Source: Marinobacter salicampi
GTDB taxonomy: Bacteria > Pseudomonadota > Gammaproteobacteria > Pseudomonadales > Oleiphilaceae
Reading direction: 5' to 3'
Assembly (NCBI RefSeq): GCF_011074795.1
Contig: NZ_JAAMPF010000006.1
Span: forward strand, 1-64,000
DNA: 64,000 bases
Shown: in pieces, positions 16,589 through 31,922 of the stretch
How positions within the stretch are numbered: the stretch's first letter is position 1
Layout of the letters: every line of letters begins with the position of its first letter
Notes under the pieces: generated by a model
Told to the model about the DNA's origin: nothing
What the model saw: the letters and a program-made list of their open reading frames with translations, nothing else
The model's database searches: none
Translations under genes and position numbers: made by a program

Positions 16589-18366
16589 CGCTGGCTTTCA
16601 GGGGTGACCCGCAGAATTTCCTCGATGGTTGTCTCGCCTGCGGCCACCTTCTGGGCCCCGCTCAGCCGCAACGACTTCATGCCGTCCTTATAGGCCCGCA
16701 ATCGAAGTTGGTCCAGTTCGGTGTTTTCGCCAATCTGACCCAGTAATTCGCCGGACAACTGCAATATCTCATACACACCGGCGCGGCCCCGGTAGCCGGT
16801 ATTGCGGCAGTCGAGACAGCCGACCGGATGGAAAATTTCCTTGGGGGCGGGAGCCTTCCATGGCCGGGTCAGGCTCCGCCAGGCGGCGTCATCCACGGGC
16901 CCTGGCTGCTTGCAATGGGGACACAGGTTCCGAACAAGGCGCTGTGCCATAACGCCCAGTACAGTCGCGCGGATAAGATAGGGCGGTATACCCAGTTCAA
17001 GCAGACGGGTGATGGCGCTAGGTGAGTCGTTGGTATGCAGGGTCGACAGCACCAGGTGTCCGGTCAGTGCCGCCTGTACGGCCATTTCAGCGGTCTCCAG
17101 ATCCCTGATCTCGCCGATCATGATGATGTCGGGATCCTGTCGCAAAAGCGCGCGGACGCCGGAAGCAAAGCTCAATTCAATATTGTTCTGAACCTGCATC
17201 TGGTTGAAGGCAGGCTCAACCATTTCGATGGGGTCCTCGATCGTGCAGATATTTACTTCAGACGTCGCCAGATGCTTGAGCGTCGAGTATAGCGTCGTGG
17301 TCTTTCCGGAGCCCGTTGGTCCAGTAACAAGGACAATGCCATGGGGCTTTCCGGTAATGTCGTGCCAGCGCTCACGATCCTCCCGTGAAAAGCCAAGTTG
17401 CTCAAAACTCTTGAGCAGGACTTCAGGGTCGAATATGCGCATGACCATCTTCTCGCCAAAGGCGGTTGGCATGGTAGACAGGCGGAGCTCGACCTCGCTG
17501 TTATCCGGCTTGCGGGTCTTGATGCGGCCGTCCTGCGGGCGCCTTTTCTCTGCCACATTCAGGCGCCCAAGTATCTTCAGGCGGCTGGTGACAGCGACCC
17601 CCACCTGCTCTGGAAATTCATAGACATTATGCAGCACGCCGTCGATGCGGAAGCGTACCTGGGTCACCGTACGCCGTGGCTCAATATGTATGTCGCTGGC
17701 ACGCTGTTCGTAGGCATACTGCAGCAACCAGTCCACGATCTTGACCACGTGCTGGTCGTTGGCATCGGGACTGGAGGTGCCGCCAAGGTCCAGCAGTTGC
17801 TCGAAATTGTGCAGATTGTTGGCGGTGCCGCCGGCACCCCCGCTGGCTTTACTGACGGAGCTTGCCAGCTGGTAAAACTCAATGGTGAAGCGAGCTATGT
17901 CGTCGGGGTTGGCAACGACCCGGACAATATCCTTCTGCAATACATGGCGCAGATTCGGCTCCCAGTCGGCCTTGAAAGGGTCGGCGCTGGCAATCAGGAC
18001 CTTGTCCTTGCCAATATCCACAGCCAGTATTCCGTGGCGCTGGGCAAAGGCATAGGACATTACCCGCGCCACAGCCGGCGCGTCAATTTTCAAGGGGTCA
18101 ATGTGATAGTAGGGCTGCCCGGCCCAGCCCGCCAGCCATTCGGTGAGCCGCTCCAGGTTCAGGGTGCGGCCACTGGCCAGACTGGTGGGAGCCGCCATGG
18201 CAACGACTTCAAGGGGATGGCTCTTGACGCTGTCAGCGCCAAGATTCGTCGACAGTATTCTCTCGGCCTCGTCCTGGCTGATTTCGCCGCCGGCTACCAG
18301 AGCTGAACAGACGTCCCGCAGTGACAGGGTGGACCGATGGGGCGCAGGAGGGAATGTCGAAGCCAT
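16585..18366 (-). CDS. GspE/PilB-family secretion or pilus ATPase (orphan)
   Basis: A 593-residue assembly ATPase. An N-terminal GspE-type domain (about 1-150) precedes the ATPase with Walker A GPTGSGKTTT, an Asp box, Walker B region IIMIGEIRD, a His box LSTLHTND and the four-Cys zinc motif CPHC ... CLDC. It resembles PilB/GspE of type IV pili and type II secretion. No pilin, secretin or platform gene is nearby; it lies at the end of an arsC-wrbA-DUF2069 run with 16 bp to the previous gene. It may power a complex encoded elsewhere or act in twitching or c-di-GMP-linked functions as some PilB paralogs do. Confidence 0.9.
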   Translation of the reverse strand: MASTFPPAPHRSTLSLRDVCSALVAGGEISQDEAERILSTNLGADSVKSHPLEVVAMAAPTSLASGRTLNLERLTEWLAGWAGQPYYHIDPLKIDAPAVARVMSYAFAQRHGILAVDIGKDKVLIASADPFKADWEPNLRHVLQKDIVRVVANPDDIARFTIEFYQLASSVSKASGGAGGTANNLHNFEQLLDLGGTSSPDANDQHVVKIVDWLLQYAYEQRASDIHIEPRRTVTQVRFRIDGVLHNVYEFPEQVGVAVTSRLKILGRLNVAEKRRPQDGRIKTRKPDNSEVELRLSTMPTAFGEKMVMRIFDPEVLLKSFEQLGFSREDRERWHDITGKPHGIVLVTGPTGSGKTTTLYSTLKHLATSEVNICTIEDPIEMVEPAFNQMQVQNNIELSFASGVRALLRQDPDIIMIGEIRDLETAEMAVQAALTGHLVLSTLHTNDSPSAITRLLELGIPPYLIRATVLGVMAQRLVRNLCPHCKQPGPVDDAAWRSLTRPWKAPAPKEIFHPVGCLDCRNTGYRGRAGVYEILQLSGELLGQIGENTELDQLRLRAYKDGMKSLRLSGAQKVAAGETTIEEILRVTPESQR

Positions 18367-18382
18367 TGATGGGAACCTTGGA

Positions 18383-18745
18383 TCAGGAAGCAGGTTTGGG
18401 ACGGTTTGCCTTGAGATGAATCATCGCGATGCTGAAAAGGCAGAACGACAGGATCGAAAGTATGACAGGGACAGGTGCTCCTTCACTCAACCAGGCCGAA
18501 ACCACGGCCTGGGTAAAGTAGAATATGACCACGAAACTGAGCCATATGTAGCCCCTGTTGTTACCCCGGAATACGGGCACGACGAAGATGAGCAGAGGGA
18601 TCAGCTTGACGCTAAGCATCAGTATCACCGAGACGCCTTCCACCGGTGCGGGGTAAAACGTGGTCACCAACAGCACCAGAATCAGTGCAAGGTAAAAAGC
18701 CGCTGTCAGGGCACGGGTAATTCGTCCCTGGGAAGAGTAGATCAT
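18383..18745 (-). CDS. DUF2069 membrane protein
   Basis: A 120-residue inner-membrane protein with about four hydrophobic segments and a short charged C-terminal tail (ANRPKPAS). The family is of unknown function and commonly neighbours wrbA and arsC in Pseudomonas, as here. 11 bp separate it from wrbA upstream. Confidence 0.8.
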   Translation of the reverse strand: MIYSSQGRITRALTAAFYLALILVLLVTTFYPAPVEGVSVILMLSVKLIPLLIFVVPVFRGNNRGYIWLSFVVIFYFTQAVVSAWLSEGAPVPVILSILSFCLFSIAMIHLKANRPKPAS

Positions 18746-18756
18746 ATTGGCAGCAC

Positions 18757-19398
<642 letters not shown>

Positions 19399-19752
19399 TC
19401 AGAACAGCTCCAGAATCTGCTCCGGCGGCCTGCCAAGTCTAGCCCGGCCCTTGTGGATCACGATGGGTCGCTCAATGAGAATCGGGTTCTCGGTCATCAC
19501 CTCAATCAGTCTTCTGTCACGGATCTCGGGATCCGCCAGTTCAAGTTCGCGATAGACCGCCTCGCCCGTCCGAAGAAGCTCACGTGGCGAGCACTCAAGC
19601 TGTTTCAGGATAGTGGTCAGTTCGGCGATGCTTGGCGGTGAATCCAGGTAACGTATAATTTCCGGCTCAATCCCGCGCTCCTGGAGCAGAGCAAGCGCCT
19701 GTCGGGATTTTGAGCACCGCGGGTTGTGGAAAATTCGGGTCGGTTCTGTCAT
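19399..19752 (-). CDS. arsC: ArsC-family arsenate reductase-like protein
   Basis: A 117-residue thioredoxin-fold protein with the catalytic Cys in HNPRCSKSR (Cys13) and downstream Arg residues in RPIVIHKGRA that bind oxyanion in ArsC. The family uses glutaredoxin and glutathione to reduce arsenate, but many chromosomal members have no proven arsenate role, and no other ars gene is present. It is first in a minus-strand run and is divergent from the thioredoxin-like lipoprotein gene. Confidence 0.88.
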   Translation of the reverse strand: MTEPTRIFHNPRCSKSRQALALLQERGIEPEIIRYLDSPPSIAELTTILKQLECSPRELLRTGEAVYRELELADPEIRDRRLIEVMTENPILIERPIVIHKGRARLGRPPEQILELF

Positions 19753-19837
19753 CGTTCTCTGCTTTCCTGCCCTTTGGAAACCTCTGCCGGCACTTGCCCA
19801 ACGTCAACGTGCCCACAGTCTAACAGGAGGCGTGTCC

Positions 19838-20278
19838 TTGAAATACCCCGAAATCATGCTGGTAGCGGTCGTCACGCTGCTGGTTGGCTGTGACAAAGTC
19901 GAGCTCAAGGTAGCGGATGACAAGTCTATGGAGTGGGACTCGCTGAGGGGAGACTGGGTTCTGGTGAACTACTGGGCCGAGTGGTGCAAGCCCTGCCTTG
20001 AGGAAATTCCCGAACTCAATGCCCTGGATCAGTCTGACAATATCACGGTACTGGGAGTTAACTTCGACGGTATTGAAGGGCAGGAGTTGGTTGAACTTGG
20101 ACAGAAGATGGATATCGAGTTCACTATGCTTGCCGAAGACCCGGGCCCGACCTTTGGCTGGACGGTGCCTGTAGCACTGCCTGCAACGTTTATTGTCGAC
20201 CCCCAGGGGGAGCTGCTGGAGGCCCGCTTCGGGCCCCAGACGGAAGAGCAGTTACTGGACCTGATCCAGAGCCAGTGA
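19838..20278 (+). CDS. TlpA/ResA-type thioredoxin-like lipoprotein
   Basis: A 146-residue protein. The start is a TTG at 19838: AGGAGG at 19825-19830 is seven bases away, whereas the in-frame GTG at 19832 would be only one base away. Residues 1-18 are a signal peptide with lipobox LLVGC (Cys18). The rest is a thioredoxin fold with active site WCKPC (Cys50, Cys53) and the cis-Pro region near VALPATF. It probably works as a periplasmic disulfide reductase. It precedes dnaE by 31 bp, where Pseudomonas has rnhB. Confidence 0.87.
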   Translation: MKYPEIMLVAVVTLLVGCDKVELKVADDKSMEWDSLRGDWVLVNYWAEWCKPCLEEIPELNALDQSDNITVLGVNFDGIEGQELVELGQKMDIEFTMLAEDPGPTFGWTVPVALPATFIVDPQGELLEARFGPQTEEQLLDLIQSQ

Positions 20279-20309
20279 CAGCCTCATTACAGCTGTTCTG
20301 GAATTATTA

Positions 20310-23300
20310 ATGAGCCAGTCTGAACCGGAAATACAAGACGTTATGCCCCACACCTTCGTACACCTGCGCGTTCACTCCGAATACTCCCTGGTCGACGGCC
20401 TTGTTCGGGTAAAGCCCCTGGTCAGCCGTGTGGCAGAACTGGGCATGCCTGCGGTGGGCCTTACGGAACAGTCCAATATGTGCTCGCTGGTCCGTTTCTA
20501 TAAAGGTGCCATGGGCGCGGGTATCAAGCCGGTGATCGGTGCAGATATCTGGCTGGAAAATCCGGAAGAGCCGGAAAATCCGTTCCGGGTGACCTTGTTT
20601 GCCAAGGACAATGACGGCTATAAACACCTGACCGAGATCATTTCCCTTGGTTACACCGAGGGCCAGCGTTATGGCAAGCCCATCGCCCGCAAACAATGGC
20701 TGGAAGAGCGCGTGGCGGGGATCATCATGCTGTCCGGTGCCAAGCTCGGTGACGTAGGTAAGGCGCTGTTAGGCGGCAAGCCGGACCTGGCCAGGACCCG
20801 GGCGCAGTCCTGGATGAAGCTCTATCCCGACTGCTATTACCTGGAGCTCCAGCGCACCGGCCGTGCCAATGACGAAGAATGCTTGCACGCAAGCGTTGCC
20901 CTGGCGGACGAGTTGGGCTGCCCGGTGGTAGCCACCAATGATGTTCACTTTATTCATCAGGAAGATTTCGAGGCTCATGAGGCCCGTGTGTGTATTGGCG
21001 AGAGTCGCACCCTGGATGATCCGAGGCGCGACCGCCGGTTCAGCGACCAGCAGTATCTGCGCAGCACTGAAGAGATGGTGGAGTTGTTTGCGGATATTCC
21101 CGAGGCCGTAGAAAACACCGTTGAGATTGCACGGCGCTGCAACGTGAAGGTGCGGATGGGTGAGTATTTCCTGCCCAAGTATCCGATTCCCGACGGCATG
21201 ACCATGGACGAGTTCTTCCGCAAGGTCTCGGAAGAGGGGCTTGAGGCCCGTCTGGCCAAGACCCTGAGCAAGTCCGACCCGGAATACGACAAGAAGCGCG
21301 AGGCCTATTACACCCGCCTGAACTTCGAGCTCAACATCATTACCCAGATGGGATTTCCGGGCTACTTCCTGATCGTTATGGATTTTATCAAGTGGGCTAA
21401 GAACAACGGTGTACCGGTCGGCCCCGGCCGGGGTTCAGGTGCGGGTTCGCTGGTCGCCTACTGTCAGGAAATCACCGATCTTGACCCTTTGGAATACGAT
21501 CTGCTGTTTGAGCGCTTCCTGAACCCTGAGCGGGTTTCCATGCCTGACTTCGACGTCGACTTCTGCATGGAAGGCCGGGACCGGGTCATTGCTTACGTGG
21601 CAGAGAAATACGGCCGCGAAGCGGTTTCCCAGATCATCACCTTCGGCACCATGGCCGCCAAGGCCGTTGTCCGCGATGTGGCCCGGGTCCAGGGCAAGTC
21701 CTATGGCCTTGCTGACCGGCTTTCCAAAATGATTCCCTTCGAAGTGGGCATGACGCTGGAAAAAGCGGTGGAACAGGAGCAGCCGCTGCGGGAGTTTCTG
21801 GAGCAGGATGAGGAAGCCCAGGAAATATGGGAAATGGCCCTCAAGCTCGAAGGCATCTGCCGTAATGCCGGTAAACACGCCGGCGGGGTGGTGATCGCAC
21901 CGACCCGGATCACCGATTTCTCCCCGCTCTACTGTGACGACGAAGGCGGCAGTCTGGTCACACAGTTCGACAAGAACGACGTAGAAGAAGCAGGGCTGGT
22001 CAAGTTCGACTTCCTGGGCCTGCGGACCCTGACCATCATCGACTGGGCTCTGGGCATGATCAATCCCAGGCGAGTCCAGCGTGGCGAGCCTGCCCTGGAC
22101 ATTACCGAGATTCCACTGGTAGACGCCAAGTCCTTCGAAATGCTTAAAAAAGCGGAGACCACTGCCGTCTTCCAGCTTGAATCCCGGGGCATGAAGGACC
22201 TGATTCGCCGCCTGCAACCGGACTGCCTGGAAGATATGATCGCCCTGGTGGCCCTGTTCCGGCCTGGCCCTCTGCAGTCGGGAATGGTGGACGATTTTAT
22301 CGATCGTAAGCATGGTCGCCAACCGGTGGCCTATCCCCATACGGATTTCCAGTATGAAGGCCTAAAGCCGGTACTTGAGCCCACCTACGGCATCATCCTG
22401 TACCAGGAACAGGTCATGCAGATCGCTCAGGTCATGGCCGGCTTCAGCCTGGGTGGTGCCGATCTGCTGCGACGAGCCATGGGCAAGAAGAAAGCCGAGG
22501 AGATGGAGAAGCAGAAAGCCATCTTTATCGAAGGCTGCAAAAATAACAATATCAGCGAAACACTGGCGGAAAACATTTTTGATCTGGTGGAGAAGTTTGC
22601 GGGCTACGGCTTCAACAAGTCTCACTCGGCCGCCTACGCCCTGGTGTCCTACCAGACCTTGTGGCTGAAAGCCCACTACACCGCTGAATTCATGGCGGCG
22701 GTTCTGACCGCGGATATGCAGAATACCGACAAGGTGGTAACCCTGGTAGAGGAGTGCCGGAACCTTAAGCTGGCACTGGTGCTTCCTGACGTCAGTACCT
22801 CAGAGTATACCTTCACGGTCAATGACGAGGGCGAAATCGTCTACGGTCTCGGGGCCATTAAAGGCCTGGGCGAGGGCCCCATTCAGAGCATTGTTGAGGG
22901 TCGTGCCGATGGTGGGCCCTTCAAGGACCTGTTTGATTTCTGCCGTCGGGTCGATATCAAGAAAGTCAACAAGCGCGCCATGGAAGCCCTGGTGCGCTCG
23001 GGCGCCATGGACAAGCTTGGCCCTGGCCGGGCTCACATCATGGCGAGTATTGACAAGGCCATTCAACAGGCTGACCAGCAGTCCCGCAACGAAACCGCAG
23101 GCATGGTCGACATGTTTGGCGAGATGCTCGAGGGCGGCGACGGTGTCGATCTGTTTGCGGATGTGGCAGGTATTCGTGAATGGCCTGAAAAAGCCAGGCT
23201 GAAAGGGGAGAAAGACACCCTCGGCCTCTATCTAACCGGGCACCCTTTCGATGAATACGAACGTGAGGTGCGACGCTTTGTGCGCTCCTCCATACAGGAC

Positions 23301-23825
23301 CTCAAACCGTCGCGTACGCCCCAGCGGGTTGCTGGCCTGGTCATCGCCCAGCGATCCATGAAAACGAAATCCGGCCAGACCATCAGCTTTATCACCCTGG
23401 ACGACCGTAGCGCTCGCATTGAGGCAACGTTGTTCTCGGAGTTGTTTCACGAGAAGCGAGACCTGCTGCAATCCGACCAGGTACTGGTAGTGGAAGGCCA
23501 GGTCAGTCACGATGATTACTCGGGCCAGATGAAGATGCGCGTCAGTGATGTGATGGACGTGGGCTCGGCCCGGCAACGATTCAGCCGCGGCCTGCAACTG
23601 GATCTTTGTGCAGACCAGTTACAGAATGGCCTGTTACAGAAGCTCGACGATACCCTGCGGCCGTTCCGTTGTGATGGCAGCCCGGTCTGGATCAACTATA
23701 AGGGCGAAGGGGCATCAACGCGGATCCAGTTAGGGGAAAGCTGGCGAGTTCAGCCTGACGACACCCTTTTAATGGAGCTAAAGTATCTGGTGGGCGACCA
23801 AGCAGTAGAACTGGTCTATGATTAG
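20310..23825 (+). CDS. dnaE: DNA polymerase III alpha subunit
   Basis: An 1171-residue replicative polymerase, standard DnaE length. The PHP domain is at the N terminus ([15 protein letters not shown]). The palm carries the catalytic aspartates Asp413, Asp415 and Asp417 (PDFDVDF) and the [10 protein letters not shown] motif. Fingers, a helix-hairpin-helix region and an OB domain (about 1000-1080) follow. The internal clamp-binding segment reads MVDMF at 932-936, where the usual form is QxDMF. Start at 20310 has no clear ribosome site; an ATG 33 bp downstream is an alternative. Confidence 0.97.
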   Translation: MSQSEPEIQDVMPHTFVHLRVHSEYSLVDGLVRVKPLVSRVAELGMPAVGLTEQSNMCSLVRFYKGAMGAGIKPVIGADIWLENPEEPENPFRVTLFAKDNDGYKHLTEIISLGYTEGQRYGKPIARKQWLEERVAGIIMLSGAKLGDVGKALLGGKPDLARTRAQSWMKLYPDCYYLELQRTGRANDEECLHASVALADELGCPVVATNDVHFIHQEDFEAHEARVCIGESRTLDDPRRDRRFSDQQYLRSTEEMVELFADIPEAVENTVEIARRCNVKVRMGEYFLPKYPIPDGMTMDEFFRKVSEEGLEARLAKTLSKSDPEYDKKREAYYTRLNFELNIITQMGFPGYFLIVMDFIKWAKNNGVPVGPGRGSGAGSLVAYCQEITDLDPLEYDLLFERFLNPERVSMPDFDVDFCMEGRDRVIAYVAEKYGREAVSQIITFGTMAAKAVVRDVARVQGKSYGLADRLSKMIPFEVGMTLEKAVEQEQPLREFLEQDEEAQEIWEMALKLEGICRNAGKHAGGVVIAPTRITDFSPLYCDDEGGSLVTQFDKNDVEEAGLVKFDFLGLRTLTIIDWALGMINPRRVQRGEPALDITEIPLVDAKSFEMLKKAETTAVFQLESRGMKDLIRRLQPDCLEDMIALVALFRPGPLQSGMVDDFIDRKHGRQPVAYPHTDFQYEGLKPVLEPTYGIILYQEQVMQIAQVMAGFSLGGADLLRRAMGKKKAEEMEKQKAIFIEGCKNNNISETLAENIFDLVEKFAGYGFNKSHSAAYALVSYQTLWLKAHYTAEFMAAVLTADMQNTDKVVTLVEECRNLKLALVLPDVSTSEYTFTVNDEGEIVYGLGAIKGLGEGPIQSIVEGRADGGPFKDLFDFCRRVDIKKVNKRAMEALVRSGAMDKLGPGRAHIMASIDKAIQQADQQSRNETAGMVDMFGEMLEGGDGVDLFADVAGIREWPEKARLKGEKDTLGLYLTGHPFDEYEREVRRFVRSSIQDLKPSRTPQRVAGLVIAQRSMKTKSGQTISFITLDDRSARIEATLFSELFHEKRDLLQSDQVLVVEGQVSHDDYSGQMKMRVSDVMDVGSARQRFSRGLQLDLCADQLQNGLLQKLDDTLRPFRCDGSPVWINYKGEGASTRIQLGESWRVQPDDTLLMELKYLVGDQAVELVYD

Positions 23826-23962
23826 GGAATGGCCCCTATCAGCGCGGTCCTGGCAGACTTATACCAAGGTCCGCTTTTGCCTGTGAGCGGCCCCTGCTAT
23901 TTTTGGGCAAATTCGAATGAGCCGGGTCACGGTACCCGCTCCGTATACACTTATGGATGATC

Positions 23963-24916
23963 ATGAACCCTAATTATCTTGATTTCGAACAGCCGATTGC
24001 CGACCTGGAAGCGAAAATCGAAGAGCTCCGTATGGTGGGTAACGACACCGACATCAATATTACCGATGAGATCAGCCGGCTCAAGAACAAGAGCGTGAGT
24101 CTGACAGAGAGCATTTTCTCGGATCTGGCGCCGTGGGATATCTCCCGCCTCGCCAGGCACCCGAGAAGGCCTTATACCCAGGACTACATCGATCTGATGT
24201 TCGACGACTTCGACGAGCTACACGGCGACCGGCGGTACGCAGACGACCTGTCGATCGTCGGAGGCACGGCCCGTCTTGACGATAGGCCGGTGATGATCAT
24301 TGGGCACCAAAAGGGACGTGAAGTGCGGGACAAGGTGCGGCGTAACTTCGGCATGCCGCGTCCTGAAGGCTACCGGAAGGCCTTGCGCCTGATGGAAATG
24401 GCCGAGCGCTTTAAAATGCCGATCCTCACTTTTATTGATACTCCCGGTGCCTACCCGGGTATTGGAGCTGAGGAGCGGGGTCAGAGTGAGGCCATTGCCT
24501 TCAACCTGGCCGTGATGTCCCGGCTGAAAACGCCGATCATCTCTACCGTTATCGGCGAAGGCGGATCGGGTGGAGCCCTGGCTATCGGTGTCTGCGACCA
24601 CCTTTACATGCTGCAGTACGCAACTTATGCGGTAATCTCGCCAGAGGGCTGCGCCTCAATTCTCTGGAAAAGCGCCGACTACGCTGCCCAGGCTGCCGAC
24701 GCCATGGGTGTTACGGCCAGTCGCCTCAAGTCACTGGGGCTTACTGACAAGATTGTCTCAGAGCCCCTTGGCGGCGCCCACCGCAATCCTGAAGGCATTG
24801 CCGAGGCGCTCCGGACCCACCTGGTCGCGGGGCTGGATGAGCTGACGCAACTGTCCACTGAAGATCTGGTCGCGCGTCGTTACGAACGCCTGACCCGTTA
24901 TGACACAGGGCGGTAA
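23963..24916 (+). CDS. accA: acetyl-CoA carboxylase carboxyltransferase alpha subunit
   Basis: A 317-residue subunit that with AccD transfers CO2 from carboxybiotin to acetyl-CoA, giving malonyl-CoA for fatty acid synthesis. The N terminus NYLDFEQPI and the motif [10 protein letters not shown] are typical. I use the ATG at 23963 rather than 23957, because it gives the family N terminus and better spacing from GGAT. The end overlaps tilS by 17 bp. Confidence 0.96.
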   Translation: MNPNYLDFEQPIADLEAKIEELRMVGNDTDINITDEISRLKNKSVSLTESIFSDLAPWDISRLARHPRRPYTQDYIDLMFDDFDELHGDRRYADDLSIVGGTARLDDRPVMIIGHQKGREVRDKVRRNFGMPRPEGYRKALRLMEMAERFKMPILTFIDTPGAYPGIGAEERGQSEAIAFNLAVMSRLKTPIISTVIGEGGSGGALAIGVCDHLYMLQYATYAVISPEGCASILWKSADYAAQAADAMGVTASRLKSLGLTDKIVSEPLGGAHRNPEGIAEALRTHLVAGLDELTQLSTEDLVARRYERLTRYDTGR

Positions 24917-26243
24917 CGCCCGCCCAGGGAACGAGCGCTGGCCCCAAGCCCTGGTCAGCGCTTTCTCGGATCTGCCGCCTGCCTACCGTCTGTGGGTCGC
25001 CTTCAGTGGCGGCCTGGATTCCACGCTTTTGCTGCATCTGGCGCACGACCTTTTTTCCGGCCGTAATGAAGGCCCGAGCGTCCATGCCATCCACATCAAC
25101 CATCAGCTTCAGACTAACGCTGCCGCGACCGAACGGCACTGCCGGGAAATCTGCGACCAGCTGGACGTTCCGTTGGTAATTGAGCCGGTCGACCTGGCCC
25201 TTGCGGAAAGCCGGGCAGGCCTGGAGGCGGCCGCCCGAAACGCCCGCTATCGTGTGTTTGAAACTCTTCTTCAGCGCCGTGATGTGCTTTTAATGGCTCA
25301 CCACAGTGATGATCAGGCCGAGACGGTGCTGTTCCGTCTAATTCGGGGCTCAGGCCTAGCCGGACTGGGGGGCATGCCCAAGACAAGAGTTCTGGGCCTG
25401 GGCCAGCTTCACCGTCCACTACTGGAATTTGGTCGAGCCGAGCTTGAATGCTGGGCCGTGCAGGCGGGAATTGACTGGGTCGACGACCCTAGCAACTCGG
25501 ACCGGACGTTCGACCGGAATTTCCTGCGCCACGAGGTAATGCCGGTGCTGAAGGCACGCTGGCCCAACCTACTGGTTCGCTTCGCTGCCTCGGCAAGGTA
25601 CTGTCGCGAACAGGCCAGCCTTGCCGACCGGCTGGCGGAGATCCAGTTGGAGCAGTGTGCTCACCCCCGGGGAGGATTGGACCTCTCACGGTTTTCGCGG
25701 CTCAGCATGGCTGAGCGCAAGAACCTGCTACGCTGGTGGGTTGGTTCGCAGGGATTTCCTGTGCCGTCGATGCGGCATTGGAATAATGCTGTGATGCAGT
25801 TGATTGAGGCCAGGCCCGATGGTGCGCCTCGGATACAGGGCGCCGGCTACAGTATTGACCGTTTCCAGTCCCGCCTGGTATTGGTGCCTGACCCTAGCCA
25901 ACTGCCTGATTCCGGCCGCACACTGACGCCCTCCCAACCTGTTCCCTGGGGTGAGCTGACGGTTCGGTTGGAACCCGAGCCGGACCCCGGGCCACCCCCT
26001 AGGCTTCAGGTAGACCAGCGGCAGGGTGGTGAACGCATCCGTGAGCGCCCCGGTGGCCGGTCCAGGCCGTTAAAGAAATGGCTCCAGGAAAAAGGTGTCG
26101 CGCCGTGGCAGAGGGCCTGCCTTGGGCTGGTGTGGGAAGGCGGCGAGCTGGTTGCGGTAGGTAATTTATGGGTGTCTGAACGTTACGCCGGGCCAGCCCC
26201 GGCCAGTGGCTGGCGGATTGTCTGGGAGCGGGATTTTAATTGA
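24900..26243 (+). CDS. tilS: tRNA(Ile)-lysidine synthase
   Basis: A 447-residue ATP-pyrophosphatase enzyme that converts the wobble C of the AUA-reading tRNA(Ile) to lysidine. The P-loop SGGLDST is at about residues 38-44, followed by [10 protein letters not shown]-terminal substrate-binding domains are present, so the protein is full length. It starts 17 bp inside accA in another frame. There is no separate ribosome site in view, so coupled translation is likely. Confidence 0.95.
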   Translation: MTQGGNARPGNERWPQALVSAFSDLPPAYRLWVAFSGGLDSTLLLHLAHDLFSGRNEGPSVHAIHINHQLQTNAAATERHCREICDQLDVPLVIEPVDLALAESRAGLEAAARNARYRVFETLLQRRDVLLMAHHSDDQAETVLFRLIRGSGLAGLGGMPKTRVLGLGQLHRPLLEFGRAELECWAVQAGIDWVDDPSNSDRTFDRNFLRHEVMPVLKARWPNLLVRFAASARYCREQASLADRLAEIQLEQCAHPRGGLDLSRFSRLSMAERKNLLRWWVGSQGFPVPSMRHWNNAVMQLIEARPDGAPRIQGAGYSIDRFQSRLVLVPDPSQLPDSGRTLTPSQPVPWGELTVRLEPEPDPGPPPRLQVDQRQGGERIRERPGGRSRPLKKWLQEKGVAPWQRACLGLVWEGGELVAVGNLWVSERYAGPAPASGWRIVWERDFN

Positions 26244-26283
26244 GAAGGTAGGCCGCTTCTGGTAGTCTGGCGTCCCATCTTGA

Positions 26284-27963
<1,680 letters not shown>

Positions 27964-27971
27964 GCTTACAG

Positions 27972-28004
27972 ACGCCGACTCGGCTGCTACCGTGTCGGCG
28001 TTTT
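27972..28004 (+). terminator. intrinsic terminator after pyrG
   Basis: A 12-bp stem with one mismatch (27972-27983 with 27990-28001, arms ACGCCGACTCGG and CCGTGTCGGCGT) and a 6-base loop is followed by TTTT then AGTTT. It separates pyrG from kdsA. Confidence 0.8.
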
Positions 28005-28006
28005 AG

Positions 28007-28888
<882 letters not shown>

Positions 28889-28943
28889 TGATCTTTTCCG
28901 GTGACACAGGGTTGCCGGATAATTCTTTTGTGTTCACTGATAG

Positions 28944-30257
<1,314 letters not shown>

Positions 30258-30414
30258 AGCTCGCCATGCCGGCCAAGATTCTGACCAGGCCGCCACGGTC
30301 GCAGACGTGACTTATCTGGACTAGACTTCCAGGGGTATCGCCGAGCAGCAGGGATTACGGTATCCTCTTGGGCTTTATAGCGTCTGCCGTTCAGATGAGA
30401 CAAGGAAGCGTGCA

Positions 30415-30687
30415 ATGAAGTGGCTGTGGGCCGTCATGGTTGTGCTGGTTCTCCTGCTGCAGGTTCGCCTGTGGGCCGGGGAAGGCAGCTTTGCGCAAGT
30501 CTGGAGCCTGGAAGACACGATTGCGACCCAGCGGGCGGAGAATGCCGAGCTTGGGGTTCGCAACGAGAGGCTGTACGCCGAGGTACGCAATCTTCGCAGT
30601 GGCGAGGGCGCTATCGAAGAGCGCGCACGCATCAACCTGGGTTTGATTGCTGAAGGCGAAACCTTCTTCCTGGTGGTCGACCCCTGA
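30415..30687 (+). CDS. ftsB: cell division protein FtsB
   Basis: A 90-residue inner-membrane protein. A single membrane helix (about 3-20) is followed by a leucine-zipper-like coiled coil (about 30-70) rich in heptads. It works with FtsL and FtsQ in the divisome. Its place between eno and ispD is the usual gammaproteobacterial order. Confidence 0.93.
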   Translation: MKWLWAVMVVLVLLLQVRLWAGEGSFAQVWSLEDTIATQRAENAELGVRNERLYAEVRNLRSGEGAIEERARINLGLIAEGETFFLVVDP

Positions 30688-30712
30688 ATCCTTAATCTAT
30701 CGTGACAAACTG

Positions 30713-31438
30713 ATGAGCAACACACGCTTCTGGCTCGTGGTTCCCGCAGCGGGCATAGGCCAGCGCATGAAGGCCGATCGGCCGAAACAGTACCTCCGCC
30801 TCCAAAACCGTTATCTGCTTGATATTACCCTGACCCGTTTGCTGGCTGCTGCCGAGTTTGATGGCCGTATCGTGTCGCTGCATGGGGAGGATCACTGGTG
30901 GCCCCATACGGACAGTGCCTCCGATGACCGGATCCGGACTATACAGGGCGGCGCCCAGCGTAGTGATTCTGTCATGGCGGCCCTGCGGGCACTGGACTCC
31001 CGCGCGGCTTCGGATGACTGGGTCCTGGTCCACGACGTGGCCAGGCCGTGTTTGCATCCTGATGATCTGAAGCGTCTTCGAAAGGAACTGCAGGGTCACC
31101 CCGTCGGTGGCCTTCTGGCTTGCCCCATGGCCGATACCCTGAAACGTATGGGGCCGGGGCAAACCGTCGTTGAAACTGTTGAGCGCGACGGCATATGGCG
31201 CGCCCTCACTCCACAAATGTTCCGCTACGGTGTTCTGCGTGATGCTCTGGCTAAAGCTGAGCATGCCGGGCTTGTTATAACGGATGAGGCTTCAGCGGTT
31301 GAACACTGTGGCTTCAGGCCGCGCCTGGTCGAAGGCCGAGCGGACAACATCAAGGTTACTGTGCCTGAAGATCTGGCATTGGCTGAATTCATTCTTGGCC
31401 GTATCGATAGCGGCAACGGCATTACAGGTGACCCATAA
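30713..31438 (+). CDS. ispD: 2-C-methyl-D-erythritol 4-phosphate cytidylyltransferase
   Basis: A 241-residue enzyme of the non-mevalonate isoprenoid pathway that activates methylerythritol phosphate with CTP. The nucleotide-binding start [11 protein letters not shown] and PKQYL are clear. The frame is open upstream into ftsB, but the ATG at 30713 gives the family length and N terminus. ispF follows immediately, with one base between. Confidence 0.96.
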   Translation: MSNTRFWLVVPAAGIGQRMKADRPKQYLRLQNRYLLDITLTRLLAAAEFDGRIVSLHGEDHWWPHTDSASDDRIRTIQGGAQRSDSVMAALRALDSRAASDDWVLVHDVARPCLHPDDLKRLRKELQGHPVGGLLACPMADTLKRMGPGQTVVETVERDGIWRALTPQMFRYGVLRDALAKAEHAGLVITDEASAVEHCGFRPRLVEGRADNIKVTVPEDLALAEFILGRIDSGNGITGDP

Positions 31439-31439
31439 G

Positions 31440-31922
31440 ATGACTATCCGAATCGGACAGGGCTTCGACGTTCATGAGTTCGGCGACGGCGATCACATCA
31501 CCCTGGGAGGCGAGGCCATAGCCCACCATCGAGGGCTAAAAGCCCATTCGGATGGGGATGTCCTGTTGCATGCCCTGGCCGATGCCTTACTCGGCGCCCT
31601 CGCGCTTGGTGATATTGGCCATTTCTTTCCTGACACCAGTGAAGAGTGGGCAGGAGCCGACAGCCGGGTTCTCCTGCGCCTTGTAGTCGCCCGGGTTCAC
31701 GAAGCAGGCTTCAGGGTCGGTAATGTTGACACCACAATCATCGCCCAGGCTCCTAAAATGGCTCCCCATCTGGCAGTGATGAGGAGCAACATTGCGGCTG
31801 ACCTCCAGGTGGGGCCGGATCAGGTTGGCATCAAGGCCACGACGACAGAGCGTCTGGGGTTCACCGGCCGGGGCGAAGGCATCGCCTGCCAGGCAGTCTG
31901 CCTGCTTGAGCGTGAGTCGTGA
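31440..31922 (+). CDS. ispF: 2-C-methyl-D-erythritol 2,4-cyclodiphosphate synthase
   Basis: A 160-residue enzyme that closes the cyclodiphosphate ring in the methylerythritol pathway. Zinc ligands Asp and His in GFDVHEF and the later His in AHSDGDVL are visible, as is [13 protein letters not shown]. The ATG at 31440 is chosen on family length; the frame is open further upstream inside ispD. The end overlaps truD by 4 bp. Confidence 0.96.
   Translation: MTIRIGQGFDVHEFGDGDHITLGGEAIAHHRGLKAHSDGDVLLHALADALLGALALGDIGHFFPDTSEEWAGADSRVLLRLVVARVHEAGFRVGNVDTTIIAQAPKMAPHLAVMRSNIAADLQVGPDQVGIKATTTERLGFTGRGEGIACQAVCLLERES

Noticed and set aside
17398..18306. Plus-strand open frame of 302 codons opposite the PilB/GspE gene
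   Set aside because: Antisense shadow of a well-conserved ATPase gene; its own translation shows no domain and no plausible ribosome site was seen.
21435..22340. Minus-strand open frame of 301 codons opposite dnaE
   Set aside because: Antisense shadow of the polymerase catalytic region; no motif and His/Gln-rich composition typical of reverse-frame translations.
30258..30414. A terminator or small RNA between eno and ftsB
   Set aside because: The 157-bp gap shows no stable stem with a T run and no promoter pair I can defend.
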